Part shown: positions 41,181-52,213 of the stretch, in pieces
How the letters are laid out: the number at the start of each line of letters is the position of its first letter
Numbering within the stretch: position 1 is the first letter of the stretch
Assembly: GCA_018806915.1 (NCBI GenBank)
Contig: JAGKQI010000104.1
Location: forward strand, 1,860,001 to 1,924,000
Direction: 5' to 3'
Source: Phytophthora colocasiae
Taxonomy: Eukaryota > Oomycota > Peronosporomycetes > Peronosporales > Peronosporaceae
DNA: 64,000 nucleotides
Program-made: the position numbers and the translations under genes
The notes under the pieces: model-generated
What the model was told of the DNA's origin: nothing
Database searches by the model: none
Seen by the model: the letters and a program-made list of their open reading frames with translations, nothing else

Positions 41181-42210
41181 TGTGGTGGAGTGGATATGAC
41201 GCAGAACGACCACGATGATGGGTGTGATGGGTGACGTGCGACATGGTGCCACGATAAGGACAGATCCCCGAAACTGGGTACCTACTCTAGGGCGGATCCT
41301 AGTTTAGGATCCGGTTGACCTGGCTGACCTGAGTTCGGATCCCACCGACCTAAGTGCGGATCCCACCGTCCTAAGTACGGATCACGATGGGAGAACAGCG
41401 ATCCAACATCATACATCATCGGATGGATCCAGACACCGGATCCCGAAGATCCAAGATTCCCTAGATCCAAGATCCCCTAGATCCAAGATCCTCGGATCCA
41501 AACTCGGATTCTCAAGATCCAAGACCTCAACGAATTGAAGCAGCGACGTGAGCCAAGATAGAGATTTGCGATGGGAAAGATAGGGTACAGGATGAGGAAC
41601 TGGCTAACCATAAATCAGAGAGTCGAATTTGCCTTCTAGTGCGCAAGTGGTTTTCTTCAGAGCCCAAGACAAGGGAAGAGGATAGTGTATTGATCACCCC
41701 TTAGTGTTCCTGAAAGTCACTACGCACACCTAGCTACAGCTAAGACCGGATCCCCGATTTGGCCGGCTTACCTTACGTTAGTGAAGACCTCGGATCCAAC
41801 GGTGTTGATTGCTTAACTGTCAACCGCTCAACCTAAGACCAACCGCTACAGGAGGCGGCAAGCAAGACAGTAAAGGAAAAGGAAAAGGAGCCCCACACCC
41901 ACCAAGGCAACCCCGGATCCAAGGATCCTCAAGATCTTCGAGTCCAAGACCAAGATCCCCCAACTAGGACCTGTGTGCAGGAACCCCCACGCAAGTCCAA
42001 CCTCCCAAGTACCCACCAAGGACGTTCAAGCCCTCACGCCTGTGTACACTCTCCCGTTCCTGAGAGAGCACATCCCGCCCACTGACGGGTACACAAGGTG
42101 AGCCTCAGCAGCCGCCATGGTTATCGGAGTACCCCCTCCGTTAGTCAGTGTCTGGGCGCCGTGTGTGAACGTTGGATCCCTGCTCATTCCACCGGATCCA
42201 CTACATCACA
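41181..42210 (+). repeat. Solo LTR related to the Gypsy 2 family, TSD GTGT
   Basis: 1030 bp with TGTGGTGGAGTGGAT and near-complementary ATCCACTACATCACA ends, flanked by GTGT (41177-41180 and 42211-42214). The 3' part matches the Gypsy 2 LTR closely ('gacgggtacacaaggtg', 'ccccctccgttagtc', 'gtgtctgggcgc'), and the middle shares 'gaatttgcc'. The 5' part has its own tandem repeats. No internal sequence, so it is a solo LTR left by recombination or a highly diverged relative. Confidence 0.8.
41326..41388 (+). repeat. 21-bp tandem repeat in the solo LTR
   Basis: Three imperfect units of 'gacctaagtgcggatcccacc'. Further short GATCC-containing units (like 'ccctagatccaagat') run at about 41440-41520. 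The core resembles the 23-bp unit of the Gypsy 2 LTR (ttaagtgcgagatc). Confidence 0.7.
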
Positions 42211-42249
42211 GTGTCGTCGATTCCCAAGTCGCCTTTCACGGGAACAGCA

Positions 42250-42534
42250 ATGTTCCAAGCGTCTGCAACAATAACACCAGAGCATGTGTCAATATTACGT
42301 GCACTCTCAAATTCAATTGCAAATTCAAATGACAAGTGGGAGTACATTCAGACTGTTTACCAGAACAATTATCCTCATTTTTCCGCTCTCAAACAATGCC
42401 TTACACTGCCGTTTGAAAGAGAAGAAGCCAGGACCAAACGTCTGCACCACATCACAAGCCTGCTCATCAGCAGCACCAGTAATGTCGCTACAAAAGCGAC
42501 GAACGATTTCATGCAGTATCTGTCGTCAGCGTAA
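42250..42534 (+). CDS. Hypothetical ORF next to the solo LTR
   Basis: 95-residue frame from ATG 42250: ASATITPEHVSILRALSN, WEYIQTVYQNNYPHFSALK and RLHHITSLLISSTSNVATK. It reads as a helical, coding-like peptide but matches no family I know. The frame is already open upstream towards the LTR, so it may be the 3' exon of a broken gene. Confidence 0.3.
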   Translation: MFQASATITPEHVSILRALSNSIANSNDKWEYIQTVYQNNYPHFSALKQCLTLPFEREEARTKRLHHITSLLISSTSNVATKATNDFMQYLSSA

Positions 42535-42540
42535 AACGAG

Positions 42541-43308
42541 ATGCGGTGATCTCACACGAAATCCCTATTGGACACAGGCAGTCAACACGGACAACAACAG
42601 CGTAAAGAGAAGTAGATTAGATGAATATCTGGTTCGCGATACATCTCACTAATCATACTGCATATAAGTACCTGGTCAAACATCTTGCTTTCCTTCGCTC
42701 AATGGCCTCGCGATTTTGTACAATGGCTACACGAACGTGCAAACAGTCAATCACTATTGTGTGCAGCTAGGCTGCCATTATCAACAAGATACAAAGGTTA
42801 ATGTTATATGACACCACACCCTGGACAGGAACACTTTTCTGCTGTAGCAGCCCATAGCTGCGTCCTTCTGCGTTGCTGTATGATGTGCGATGTCACCGTC
42901 GTATCGGGGAATGAACCGGGACAAAAGCGGTGAAAACCGGTACCGTCCGGTCGGAAGTGGTGCCGACCGGTTGCGGGGCAAGCCCATGAATACCGGTCAA
43001 GCCCCCCCCTCCTGTTTAGTTTATTGTATTTGAGGTGTGCTTCAAACCGCAAAACTGCGGCTGTTAACACAAGTCCTAGGCGCCGTCGTACTGCAGACAA
43101 AACAGCAAACTGAGATCATAAAAATTTACTGACAGGAATAATTTGTCGCTTAGTGTAAATTAGTCTTGATACCTCCAACCTAACATAGCTTAGTACGCCA
43201 TGAAAACAGCTGATGCAAATTGGATGCTAGGAACCACTCTGCACACGATTCTCCCTCCGGGGAAGTCTGTACTGGTAATTCTCGGATCTTGCAATATCAT
43301 TCTTGCTC
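42541..43308. other. Region without recognisable genes
   Basis: About 770 bases with only short, unconvincing frames on either strand. No repeat noticed. Confidence 0.4.
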
Positions 43309-43343
43309 AGCAGAAACACTGCCATGATGGCAGTGTTTCTGCT
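43309..43343. repeat. Perfect 17-bp-arm palindrome
   Basis: Arms agcagaaacactgccat and atggcagtgtttctgct around a single G. No loop, so it can form a cruciform or a tight RNA hairpin. Confidence 0.95.
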
Positions 43344-43519
43344 GACTCGATCGGAGGTGCACGGAATCTAATCGCTGATTGGCCGAGTGATCGACGATCC
43401 GACTCTTTGCGATCGACTCCGGTTAGACAAACAACCTCTATTAGGTAGTGCCATCTAAACCGCAATGATATAATATCCTAAAGATCCTTGCCAATTTATT
43501 TTTTTCCAATCTCTGCATG

Positions 43520-43560
43520 AAACCTTGTCATCATCATGTTACATGATGATGACAAGGTTT
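43520..43560. repeat. Perfect 20-bp-arm palindrome
   Basis: Arms aaaccttgtcatcatcatgt and acatgatgatgacaaggttt around a single T. Lies 177 bases after the palindrome at 43309. Confidence 0.95.
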
Positions 43561-43587
43561 TGTTTGAGTCTGACTAAACACCATTTG

Positions 43588-43797
43588 TAAAAGTGTGCAT
43601 TATTGATAAAGATACAGCGAATCAAACAAATGCATGGGGAAGTCTTCTTCAGGAGGACGTTCGAAGCACATAACTTGGTTCGCGAGGGTCGGGTCGGTCA
43701 TTGGAGTAGCACAGAATGGGGTATTAAATGCCCAAACGACCTTCGTATTGGTCTTCACCCATGCTGGCATCGTCGTCACTGACGTGTTCTGTATAGG
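43588..43797 (-). pseudogene. 3' fragment of a membrane LRR gene paralogue
   Basis: Minus strand, matching the end of the gene at 29620: IQNTSVTTMPAWVKTNTKVV, FCATPMTDPTLANQVMCFE, then the stop region and 3' flank ('catcaaacaaatgcatgg' type). Homology stops abruptly at about 43797, where 'tagggatgttaaaa' begins, a sequence like a hAT terminal end. So the rest of the copy has been removed or displaced. Confidence 0.85.
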
Positions 43798-44330
43798 GAT
43801 GTTAAAACGATCGATTCCGATTGAATTCCGACTCATCGATTTTACTTTTTGCCGCAAACCCCTCAGAAACGACTAACTTACCCTTCGCTTCATGAACGGT
43901 ACATCAAGCCTTTGTATTGGTGAAAACTAAAAACATTTCTACCAATAACGGGCAGTACTCGTTTACCGTGATCCCAAACTCGTGATAAAGTATCGACTTA
44001 GAGAACGCGGCTATTCGAGCACGCTCCGGACGCCGACTCGCTGTTCATACCGCCAGGAGCTGCGTACGCGCATCCAGAGCGTAGTGAGCGGCGAGTACTG
44101 CCAGCCGCTTCTGTCGATCTTCGACGCTGTAGAGGCCGAGTTCGGGTCGGCGTCGTTGACTGCGTCTACGTCTGCGTCGAAGCTGCGGTGACCGCCGCTA
44201 CCGCTACGATGAGCACGAGTGCGTCGGTAGAGGAGAAGATTAGTGCGGCGAGCGTTGGTGCGTCGGACAGTGTGTCTGGCGTTGCTGCTGGTCGCTGGAT
44301 TGGTGAAGGCTGTTGGTTTTACGGCGGCGG
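43798..44330. other. Region between LRR fragment and phosphatase pseudogene
   Basis: Begins with 'tagggatgttaaaacgatcg', resembling transposon terminal sequence, followed by ATCGATT-rich bases similar to those at about 63420-63490. From about 44200 an A/S-rich frame may be 5' coding or leader of the phosphatase gene. No complete gene. Confidence 0.3.
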
Positions 44331-45043
44331 ATGCTGCTTTCCAAAGTCGCACCCACACCACCGGACGTGCAAACGCGACCCCGCAAGGCTTCAAGTTCGC
44401 GTCGCAGGTTGTATCTGCAAGGACTGGCTGCTCTTATAGCCGTTGTAGGACTTGTCATTGTCATCTCGCTGCTCTACGCGACCGGCAGCTCGACCAAAGC
44501 GCTGCGTGAGGAGCAGAAGAGTCTGGAGATCCGAGATGCATACAATTTTCCACGTCGTTTGGCTCGATTCGAGGTTAATCAGACTATTCAGGACAACTTG
44601 GACACAGTGAGCGTCTCATTCGAGGGCAAGGCGCCTCAACCAGAGTTCTACGGCCTGGATAGAGTGGCTGCAACGGTGTGAGCTCTGCCGATGGAAAAGC
44701 CAATCGCACGCCCAATGTACATGAATTTATGGACACAGTACACACCAATGACGAAGGAAAAGGAGTCGTGGAAGTCGGACCTTTGGTTAATATGTGGCGA
44801 TCGTGGTTGCTGCGGTTTGTGACAGGAGATGATCAAGTGCTGCCGTAAAGTAAAGTGTTGAGATTAAACATGGGTCTACGCAGCCGTTGCAAGTTCATTT
44901 GGCTTTGACGCAGAATGCAGATGAGATGCGAGTCAAGTGGGTGAGTGACAATGTCTTCAATCCAGTGGTGAAGTCGGAGAGGCTAAAGCAGGTCGAAGAA
45001 GGTGGCAGAAGCCACACAGAGCATTTTTAAAGCTGATGATATG
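44331..45043 (+). pseudogene. Purple acid phosphatase, 5' part, cut by Gypsy 2
   Basis: N-terminal part of a membrane-anchored metallophosphatase. From ATG 44331 it encodes a short basic cytosolic tail and one transmembrane helix (GLAALIAVVGLVIVISLLYA), then ARFEVNQTIQDNLDTVSV and PQPEFYGLDRVAAT. After a likely intron or gap come GKGVVEVGPLVNMWRSWLL and FVTGDDQVLP followed by a TAA. Then, after a shift, QPLQVHLALTQNADEMRVKW, the fibronectin-like start typical of purple acid phosphatases. The sequence ends at GAT GAT ATG (residues D-D-M) where the LTR of Gypsy 2 begins. The continuation is at 59116. Nonsense and frame lesions besides the insertion show it is dead. Confidence 0.8.
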
Positions 45044-46489
45044 TGTGGTGAAGCGGACGAGAATTTTTCCCGGAGAGACAATATCAGCCACGAACCCAAA
45101 TAGAGTCGGAACGAGCGACAGGGGGGACCTTTGATCCCCAGATCTGGGTCGAATCAGACGAAGGCACGATGGGTCCCGCCGGGGAACAGGCAACAGAGAC
45201 ACCGGCGGGGGAGCAAGTGGAGCGGTGTTCGTGGGTGATCCGAATCCTGCCGGAGGAAGAATGGGGGAATCAAGGATGTTCTTGCGCGATCAACGATGAC
45301 GGGGTCCCAAGTGAACACGATCGGCTTACCCCGGCGCCTCGAAGCCTCTAACAGCATGATCCTATATCCCCGGGCGGCAACGAAGCAGGATCACGCAGGA
45401 TCACTGCGTGATCTTCTCCCGTTTAGGTACGAGATCAGGTCCGGATCAAGCTCAGCCCCAGGCGCGACGCAGACTCTTCTGGTGGCCTGATCCGGATTCT
45501 TTGAAGGATTACCAAGCGGGATCAGGCCGCGATCAAGCCCCAATTAAGTGCGAGATCAAGCTTCGGTTAAGTGCGAGATCAAGCTTCGGTTAAGTGCGAG
45601 ATCAAGCTTCGGTTAAGTGCGAGATCAAGCTTCGGTTAAGTGCGAGATCAAGCTTCGGTTAAGTACGAGATCAAGCTTCGGTTAAGTACGAGATCAAGCT
45701 TTGGTTAAGTACGAGATCAAGCTTCGGTTAAGTACGGAATCGGCCCACGATCAGGGTTAGGGGAACCAAGCTAGGGATCAGCTATGTAGCCAGTGTCATG
45801 TGATCGTAGGATAGTAAATCAGGATGGGATTAGTAGGCATAGGAATAACCATAAACAGACTCAAATTTGCCCTGAACCACTCAAGTGTCTTCGCTACGCC
45901 TGGAACCGGGAACTACATTGGCCCTACAAGCGTCAGGAAGGTAAGGATACGTGACCTAGTATAGCGGTTAAGTCTGGATAATATATTGGCCAGCTTTGCC
46001 CTATCTAGTGAACTATCCTTTAAGTGCATACATCGGATCGGAAGGAATTGGTTGTTTAGCCTAAGGATCCCGTCGAATCTCGCCCCCTCAGGACCCCCGC
46101 TATCGGAAGCGGAAAACAACGGAAAGGAAGGGACTGAATCCCGAACATTGGACTATTGGAAGACCTGGATCAAGAACCAGGCACCCGGATCAAGGCTCGA
46201 GAACTCGCCTACGACCGGGATCAAGTACCCCGAGGTGGAGTGAAGAACTTCCACGCCGCCTCAAACCCCTGCGTCACCCAAGACCTTCTTCCGACCTACA
46301 AGACACCTTCAGAAGTCACCTGGAAGAGCGTAACCCGCCTACCGACGGGTACACAAGGTGGATACTACACACAGCTAGATCACGGATCATCGGGGGACCC
46401 CCTCCGTTAGTCGGTGTCTGGGCGCAAGTGGTCGCAAGTGGTGATCGGGACCTGTCCTAACGAGATTTTGGCAGATCCGCTCCACCACA
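45044..46489 (+). repeat. Gypsy 2 5' LTR
   Basis: 1446 bp, long for the group, with an internal 23-bp tandem array (45543-45736). Promoter and polyadenylation signals presumably lie here; none is assigned. Confidence 0.95.
45543..45736 (+). repeat. 23-bp tandem array in the 5' LTR
   Basis: Eight units of GTTAAGTGCGAGATCAAGCT + TCG plus a partial unit; the last three full units have 'acg' in place of 'gcg', and one has 'ttt' for 'ttc'. Each unit contains the palindrome AAGCTT. Confidence 0.95.
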
Positions 46490-47791
46490 ATGGTGCGCGT
46501 GCCCGGATTATCTGGTGACTTCGGATATCACCGTGAGTCCCAAGAAGATGTCAAGATTAAAGAAGAACAAGGGGAAGAAGTGCCTACGAACGTTGGATCG
46601 ACGGAGGCACCGCTGAAAACGGTAAGATCCACAGATCAGCAGAGTTCTGGGAGGATCTCTACTGACAGGCACGAGGCAGACCTGGATCGCAATCCAGATC
46701 TCGAAGAAAAACCTCGAATTCCTCCCAAGGCCCCTTCGAGGGCCATTGCGGATCTCGATGAGAATCGAGATCCGCACACGAGCGATAAAAAATCAGCAAA
46801 GCTGAAACCTAATCTGCTCACCAAGTCCACTGTTGCCTCAAGATCGACCAAGAAAAAGAAGATCAAGAGCACCCGGATAAAATTGAAAGCTCCAGACTCA
46901 GAGCCAGAAGATGTGATCAACCCAGGATCGACGATCACCAAGGACGCGATCGAGCAGGCCTACTACAGGAAGATGCTAAGTGAGACCTTGCTTAACGATC
47001 CCGTTCTTACTATCATACAAGTCCGCCAGATCGGTAACCTCACCGGCCCGGTGTCGAAGGCCCGGACTAGCTCGGACCGCCTGAACGCGGTGAAGATTCT
47101 ACTTGATCTGCTCCAAGAGGCTGGTTTAGTGGCTGGAGAATTCGACCCCAACTCTCTATTCGACCTGGAACTGGAAGCGATTCAGTCTGCAACCCATGAC
47201 CTATTCAACTCTCTCAAAGTCTTGGTCGGCGAACGCCCACTGACGCCCGATCTAGGTTATCAGACTGGATCGTCATGCTACGCGTCAGCGACTTCGGAAC
47301 CAGACTCCGACAGCCCTAGAAGGCTACAACGCATGTCGCTGGGCCCCTCCGGTGCCAAATTCCTGAAATCGCGTATGAAGAAACAAGATACACGATCGGT
47401 GACCACGAAACTGGAGGCTAAGACACCTGATCAGCAGGAAAATCGCCGGATCCGGACAGACCAGACCGCGCCGACGACTAATTCCACTGGCTCGAGCAAC
47501 AAGTTGGACGACTACTTTCAAATGGCGATGGATCGTTTCTTAAAAGAACGGAATCTCGCGACACCCCGATCGCCGATCAAAGGGGAGTTGGATGTTGAAA
47601 ATGGAGTCCGTTACGGCTTCGGATCCGGATGCATGGGAATACGATCCGGACGATATGGGCATACCAAGTTCTGGTGGACAGATGTCGAGCCAAGCAGCGA
47701 TCGCATCCGCGGCAATCGGTCAAGGAGGATCGTCGATGATCCAGCGGGTCCGGATCTCCGCGATCTCGGATCTGAAAGATTTTGCGGGTAA
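46490..47791 (+). CDS. Gypsy 2 ORF1, charged N-terminal gag-like protein
   Basis: 433 residues from ATG 46490, the first base after the LTR. Highly charged and repeat-poor: KIKEEQGEEVP, RHEADLDRNPDLEEKP, and basic KKKKIKSTRIKLK. Then a helical region (IEQAYYRKMLSETLLNDPV, RLNAVKILLDLLQEAG) and an S/T-rich C-terminus. No zinc knuckle. It overlaps ORF2 by about 190 bases in another frame. It could be the N-terminal half of Gag joined by frameshifting, or a separate structural protein. The ATG overlaps the putative PBS that starts at 46491. Confidence 0.7.
   Translation: MVRVPGLSGDFGYHRESQEDVKIKEEQGEEVPTNVGSTEAPLKTVRSTDQQSSGRISTDRHEADLDRNPDLEEKPRIPPKAPSRAIADLDENRDPHTSDKKSAKLKPNLLTKSTVASRSTKKKKIKSTRIKLKAPDSEPEDVINPGSTITKDAIEQAYYRKMLSETLLNDPVLTIIQVRQIGNLTGPVSKARTSSDRLNAVKILLDLLQEAGLVAGEFDPNSLFDLELEAIQSATHDLFNSLKVLVGERPLTPDLGYQTGSSCYASATSEPDSDSPRRLQRMSLGPSGAKFLKSRMKKQDTRSVTTKLEAKTPDQQENRRIRTDQTAPTTNSTGSSNKLDDYFQMAMDRFLKERNLATPRSPIKGELDVENGVRYGFGSGCMGIRSGRYGHTKFWWTDVEPSSDRIRGNRSRRIVDDPAGPDLRDLGSERFCG
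46491..46506 (+). promoter_or_regulatory. Putative Gypsy 2 primer binding site
   Basis: TGGTGCGCGTGCCCGG directly after the LTR. It begins with the TGG expected to pair with a tRNA 3' CCA end. The tRNA is not identified. It overlaps the ORF1 start codon (A at 46490). Confidence 0.55.
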
Positions 47792-48821
47792 AGATCTGGA
47801 CGAAGATCGCGCTCGGGCCTGGATCAGTAAAGTCAAGTCAGCATTTCAGCGCGATCAGGCTACGGAAGAAGCGAAATGCCTCACATTTGCAGATCTGATG
47901 GTGGGACCGGCAAAGAACTGGTACAGGCAGCTCAGTCGAACGACGAAAACCAAGTGGGCAGATCTGTTGGACAGTTTCCAGACCCAGTATTGTGGGTTGG
48001 GTATGTCGGTCGCGTGGCAATACTATCACGCTCGCAAGCGATCGGAAGAGACTCCCCTTGACTATCTCTACCGGCTCAACGTGGCGGCTTTACGTGCTAG
48101 ACTGAAAATCAAGGATGGGAGCCCTAAGGCCCGCCGGGAACATGTAGATCACTATATCGAGACATTGGGAGATCCGGAGTTAGCTGATCGGCTGACCCTA
48201 CTCCGGCTGAATGACGTCGATGAACTTGAGGAAGTACTTCGTTCCCGGGAACGGGCGAAAAGCAGACAGCGTAAATCTGCGTTCGGATCGAAGTACAGAC
48301 AAAAGGCACCGGCCAGTGCCCCGGCGGCACCCACCCGAGCGGTGGTACGGGCGATCCAAACCCAAGATCCGAGCTCGGAATCAGAGGAAATATCCGGATC
48401 GGACGGATCCGATTCTGAAGGCGATCTCCGGAGGATATATCTTGCTGCGTCGGAAGACAAGCAGATCGGCACTGGGGGCGTTCCCCACCAACAGGATCAG
48501 TCGCGATCGCAGGTGAACGCGCAAGATCGAGGCCGGATCGCGGATCGCAGGGGTACATCAGACCACGATCGAGGTCGCTGTTCACACTGTGGATCGCGGA
48601 AGCATACGGATCTGGACTGCTGGAGACGTCTAACCTGTGAAAAGTGCGGGAAGAGAGGTCACTCAACGGATCGCTGTCTGTATACCTGCCGTGGTTGTGG
48701 GGAGATCCATGAAGCTGGAGAATGCCCCATGGAAGAATTCTACAACCAGATCCGCAAGTGGTACGACCCGACCCGACATGCCGGATTGTTCCCCGAGAAG
48801 GTGGAAAAGATGTTAAACTAG
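47601..48821 (+). CDS. Gypsy 2 Gag with three zinc knuckles
   Basis: About 406 residues (ATG 47601; the frame is open slightly upstream). Capsid-like helical core: ARAWISKVKSAFQRDQAT, FADLMVGPAKNWYRQL, WADLLDSFQTQYCG and ETPLDYLYRLNVAALRARL, the retrotransposon gag signature. The C-terminus has three CCHC-type knuckles in series: CSHCGSRKHTDLDC, CEKCGKRGHSTDRC and CRGCGEIHEAGEC. It binds RNA and forms particles. Overlaps ORF1 before it and pol after it in different frames. Confidence 0.9.
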   Translation: MESVTASDPDAWEYDPDDMGIPSSGGQMSSQAAIASAAIGQGGSSMIQRVRISAISDLKDFAGKDLDEDRARAWISKVKSAFQRDQATEEAKCLTFADLMVGPAKNWYRQLSRTTKTKWADLLDSFQTQYCGLGMSVAWQYYHARKRSEETPLDYLYRLNVAALRARLKIKDGSPKARREHVDHYIETLGDPELADRLTLLRLNDVDELEEVLRSRERAKSRQRKSAFGSKYRQKAPASAPAAPTRAVVRAIQTQDPSSESEEISGSDGSDSEGDLRRIYLAASEDKQIGTGGVPHQQDQSRSQVNAQDRGRIADRRGTSDHDRGRCSHCGSRKHTDLDCWRRLTCEKCGKRGHSTDRCLYTCRGCGEIHEAGECPMEEFYNQIRKWYDPTRHAGLFPEKVEKMLN

Positions 48822-51800
48822 GACGCTCGCCGGTTTGGAAACCGGTACGAGCCGAGCGTTCTGAGTACTGCATCTATGCATATGTGAACAAGAAATCGAG
48901 AGATCAAGATAGGGAGAATTCGGATCTGCGCGGTAATACATGTAAGTTGCATTCGTATACTGCTAAGATCGCGAGTCTTCCCCGGATCGATGAGTTCTCG
49001 CGATCTGGTGCGGAAGTGGCTTTGGATCTCAAGGAAGGAGAATCCAGGGGGTATTGGAAATACCACGCACCAGGAAAATGGTTCCGCCAAGCCAAGATCT
49101 CAGGCAAGATCAATCATGAAAGAGCGATCTTGCTCCTGGACACTGGCGCCGAGGTATCCATCTTGGATACCACCTTTGCTCGTAAGGTTGGGTGCCACTT
49201 TGACACTAGTCAGAGACAGGAGTGTGTTGGGATCGGCGATAATGTGTACACCACCGAGGGAAGAACGAGGATCAAGATCACGCTTGCGGGATATTTGGTC
49301 TACTTTTTCGATATTTGGATCGGAGATCTATCCGGCCAAGATGCGATCCTGGGTATGGATTTCATGATCCCGGCTGGGGTCCGGATGGATCTAGCGGAGG
49401 GATCGATGTGCTTACCTAATGAAGTGGGGATCCCACTTAGTGGTCGCAAAAGATTATACGGGGAGAAGGTAAGATCAGTGAAATTGGAGGAAGATCTACA
49501 TATCCCAGTTGGGGGATCTGAAGAGACCGCATCGAGAGTGAAATTATCGGCGACGGAGAAATTGTGGGTGACCAGAGGCGATCGATGGGTACCTACCGTG
49601 GTAAATGGACCCGGCCGAACTCGGTACTTAGTGATCACGAATTTGAGCGAGAAGATTTTACGATTGGATCACAGACTACATGTCGGAATGGTACTTGATC
49701 AGGAAAAAGTGCCTCGATTCCCCGGGTTTGTGTCGATCGGATCCCGACGTTACATGGAGTGGCAGAATCTAGCTCTAGAAGCGACTGTGGACGCAAGACC
49801 AGAACCTCAGGAATCCGTAGAGATCCCCTTACCGTCGGTCGAGCGGCCGACCTACGTTACGCCGCGATCCATACTCCGCCGAGGTGGGACGACCAAGACC
49901 GATCCTGATCCTACGCCAATATCGACATTAGGACCTCGACTAACAACCGATGCGGCCGAAGTCAAGGTCGCATACATCGATCCCCAACCGGATCCCATGG
50001 ATACCTCACCGATTATGATCAGTTCCGGCAGGACCCCGAGTGGCGAAGCTGGGGGCGGTGAGACTGAGACGAATGAGAGCTTGCCAGATCAGGCCCCAGA
50101 TCGGACAGATCGGACATGCGAAGGAGAGATCGAGGTAAAAACGGAAAAACCAGATTTTCAAATCGAGATCCAACATGTATCCGACGCTGACGCCGGCCCC
50201 ACGGTTGAGGACACCCCGATCCTGACGGCCAAGGACGATAGACTCCCTGATCCATCAACGAACGAACCCGATCCGACATCTCCTGAAGGGATCGAGAACG
50301 CCGACCAGACCCACCTACACGAAAGTGGCGATTTTTCGGCCGAAGATCTAGCCGATAATCTCGCAGTAGTACCAGAGATCCAGATCTCCACCACTGAAGA
50401 AGTCAGGATTGAAGATCTGCAAGTAGGAAATCCGGGATCGGCTACCCAGGAGGAGATCGAGAAACTTCGACAGATTATTTGGAAGAAGCGACATCTCCTG
50501 ATCGGGAAAGGAAACGCACTTCCTCCAGCGGCCAAGGGTGTTATATGCGATATTGACGTAGGTGATGCAAAGCCGATTGCACAACGAGTCCGAAAGGTGG
50601 CGCCACAGTTCCGCGAGAAAGTATCGGATCTTATCAAAGGACTCCTAGCTGCCAAGATCATTCGGCCATCGACATCGCCATGGGCGTCTCCGATCGTGGT
50701 GATCATCAAGAAGAACGGCGTAGATATCCGACTATGTATCGATTATCGGCTGGTGAACGGTCTCACGAGGCTGATGATCTACCCAATGCCTCTGATCAAT
50801 GACCTGTTAGAAGATCTTGACAAGGTTCTGTGGTATTGTTCATTAGACATGGCAAGTGGATTCTGGGTCGTATCAATGACCGATCGAGCTCGCGCGATCT
50901 CAGCTTTCATCACCCCGTTCGGCCTCTTCGAGTGGAATCGCATGCCGTTCGGGCTGAAGAACGCCCCTCAGATCTATCAACGTCTTGTGGACAACGCCCT
51001 ATATGGACTTTTGAAGATCTCCCAGTCAGGGAATACGGAAGACTCTGCAGATGTGTTTGAATCAGGAATCCCGGAGGATCCTGGTCGCCCGTCGGTTCTA
51101 GGACGGAGATCATACATCGACGATATCTTGATCACGGCTGGAACATGGGATCAAATGTGCGATCGGGTGGAAGACCTATTGGAGGCCTGTGATAAGTGGA
51201 ATCTCTCGATCAGTGTGGCGAAGAGCTTCTGGGGCATGGATAAGGTGGAATATCTCGGACACAAAGTGTCGATCGACGGATTGGAGGCAAACCCGAAAGA
51301 CCTGAAGTCTCTGACGGATCTACCATTCCCTGGGTCACTCCGATCCATGCAATCGTTCCTGGGAAGTTTGAATTACTATAGTCGGTTCATCGAGGATTAT
51401 GCGATCTATGCATCGGTCCTATATGAACTACGTGAGGTGGAGTTCGCAGAACTGAAGAAGCGACCGGATCTTCGAAAGATCATGGATAGTACGGACCCGA
51501 TCCATCGAGATCCCGTTGCGCTTAAGTCGAATCAGGATGGATCACCCGACACCTCGACTCAAAAAGGGGATAGTACACCGGATCCTGACTTGGGGGCGAT
51601 GCCTCCCCCCTGTTCAAGCAAGGTCGAAGCCAATCTGGCCCAAAGAGCTGGCGACGAAAGGTGGGGTAGGGCACACAGGGCGTTTACAGCCTTGAAAACC
51701 AAGATCGCGTCGACCCCGATCCTTCGTCACTTCGACATGACGAAGTTACCCGTGGTGATCGTGTATGCCAGTGACTGGGCGATTTCCGCCGCACTAATGC

Positions 51801-52213
51801 AGGAACACGACCAGATCTACCACCCGGTCGCGTTTGCCAGCCGAACCTTGAAGGCGAACGAGCTAAACTATAATGTTGCCGAAAAGGAGGTGTTGGCTCT
51901 ACTTCGGATCTTGGATCTACACTACACCCTGTTGGTGGGACGTCGGATCAAGGTCCTAACCAGACACTCCACGCTTGCCTGGCTGTTCAAGTCTGCCGGC
52001 CTCCAAGGACGTCTGGGACAATGGTCTGCTCTACTGTCCCCATGGACACTCGAGATCACGAAGTGTACGAAGGGAGAGGATGAGATACTGGGGGCGATTG
52101 CAGCTAATATAACGCCTAGATCGGAGATCGACGAAGCCCTGATCGCGATCGCGCCACAGAAGGAACCAAGACGTAAAGATCCAGATGCCGACCCCCACCG
52201 TAGATCCAGGTGA
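48822..52213 (+). CDS. Gypsy 2 Pol: protease, reverse transcriptase, RNase H
   Basis: Frame open from 48722, overlapping the gag end by 100 bases, so expressed by frameshift or re-initiation. Protease: RAILLLDTGAEVSILDTTF and DAILGMDFMIPAGV. A long acidic P/T/D-rich linker (about residues 370-600) follows. RT: PIAQRVRKVAPQFREKV, WASPIVVIIKKNGVDIRLC, WYCSLDMASGFWVV, FGLFEWNRMPFGLKNAPQIY, catalytic YIDDILITAG and VEYLGHKVSIDGLEANP. The gypsy RNase H follows (VVIVYASDWAISAALMQEHD, HPVAFASRTLKANELNYNVA, EKEVLALLRIL); its RHSTLAWLF has Arg where D-H-S/K is usual, which may weaken it. Length 1130 or more residues, intact. Confidence 0.92.

Noticed and set aside
44188..44439. 83-residue A/S/G-rich ORF upstream of the phosphatase
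   Set aside because: Different frame from the membrane-anchor ORF and no motif. At most a leader; not supported as a gene.
45543..45736. CRISPR-like direct repeats
   Set aside because: Units are contiguous 23-bp tandem copies without spacers, inside an LTR of a eukaryotic element.
48124..48873. 249-residue minus-strand ORF under Gypsy 2 gag
   Set aside because: Lies opposite the zinc-knuckle region. It is a shadow of GATC-rich codons.
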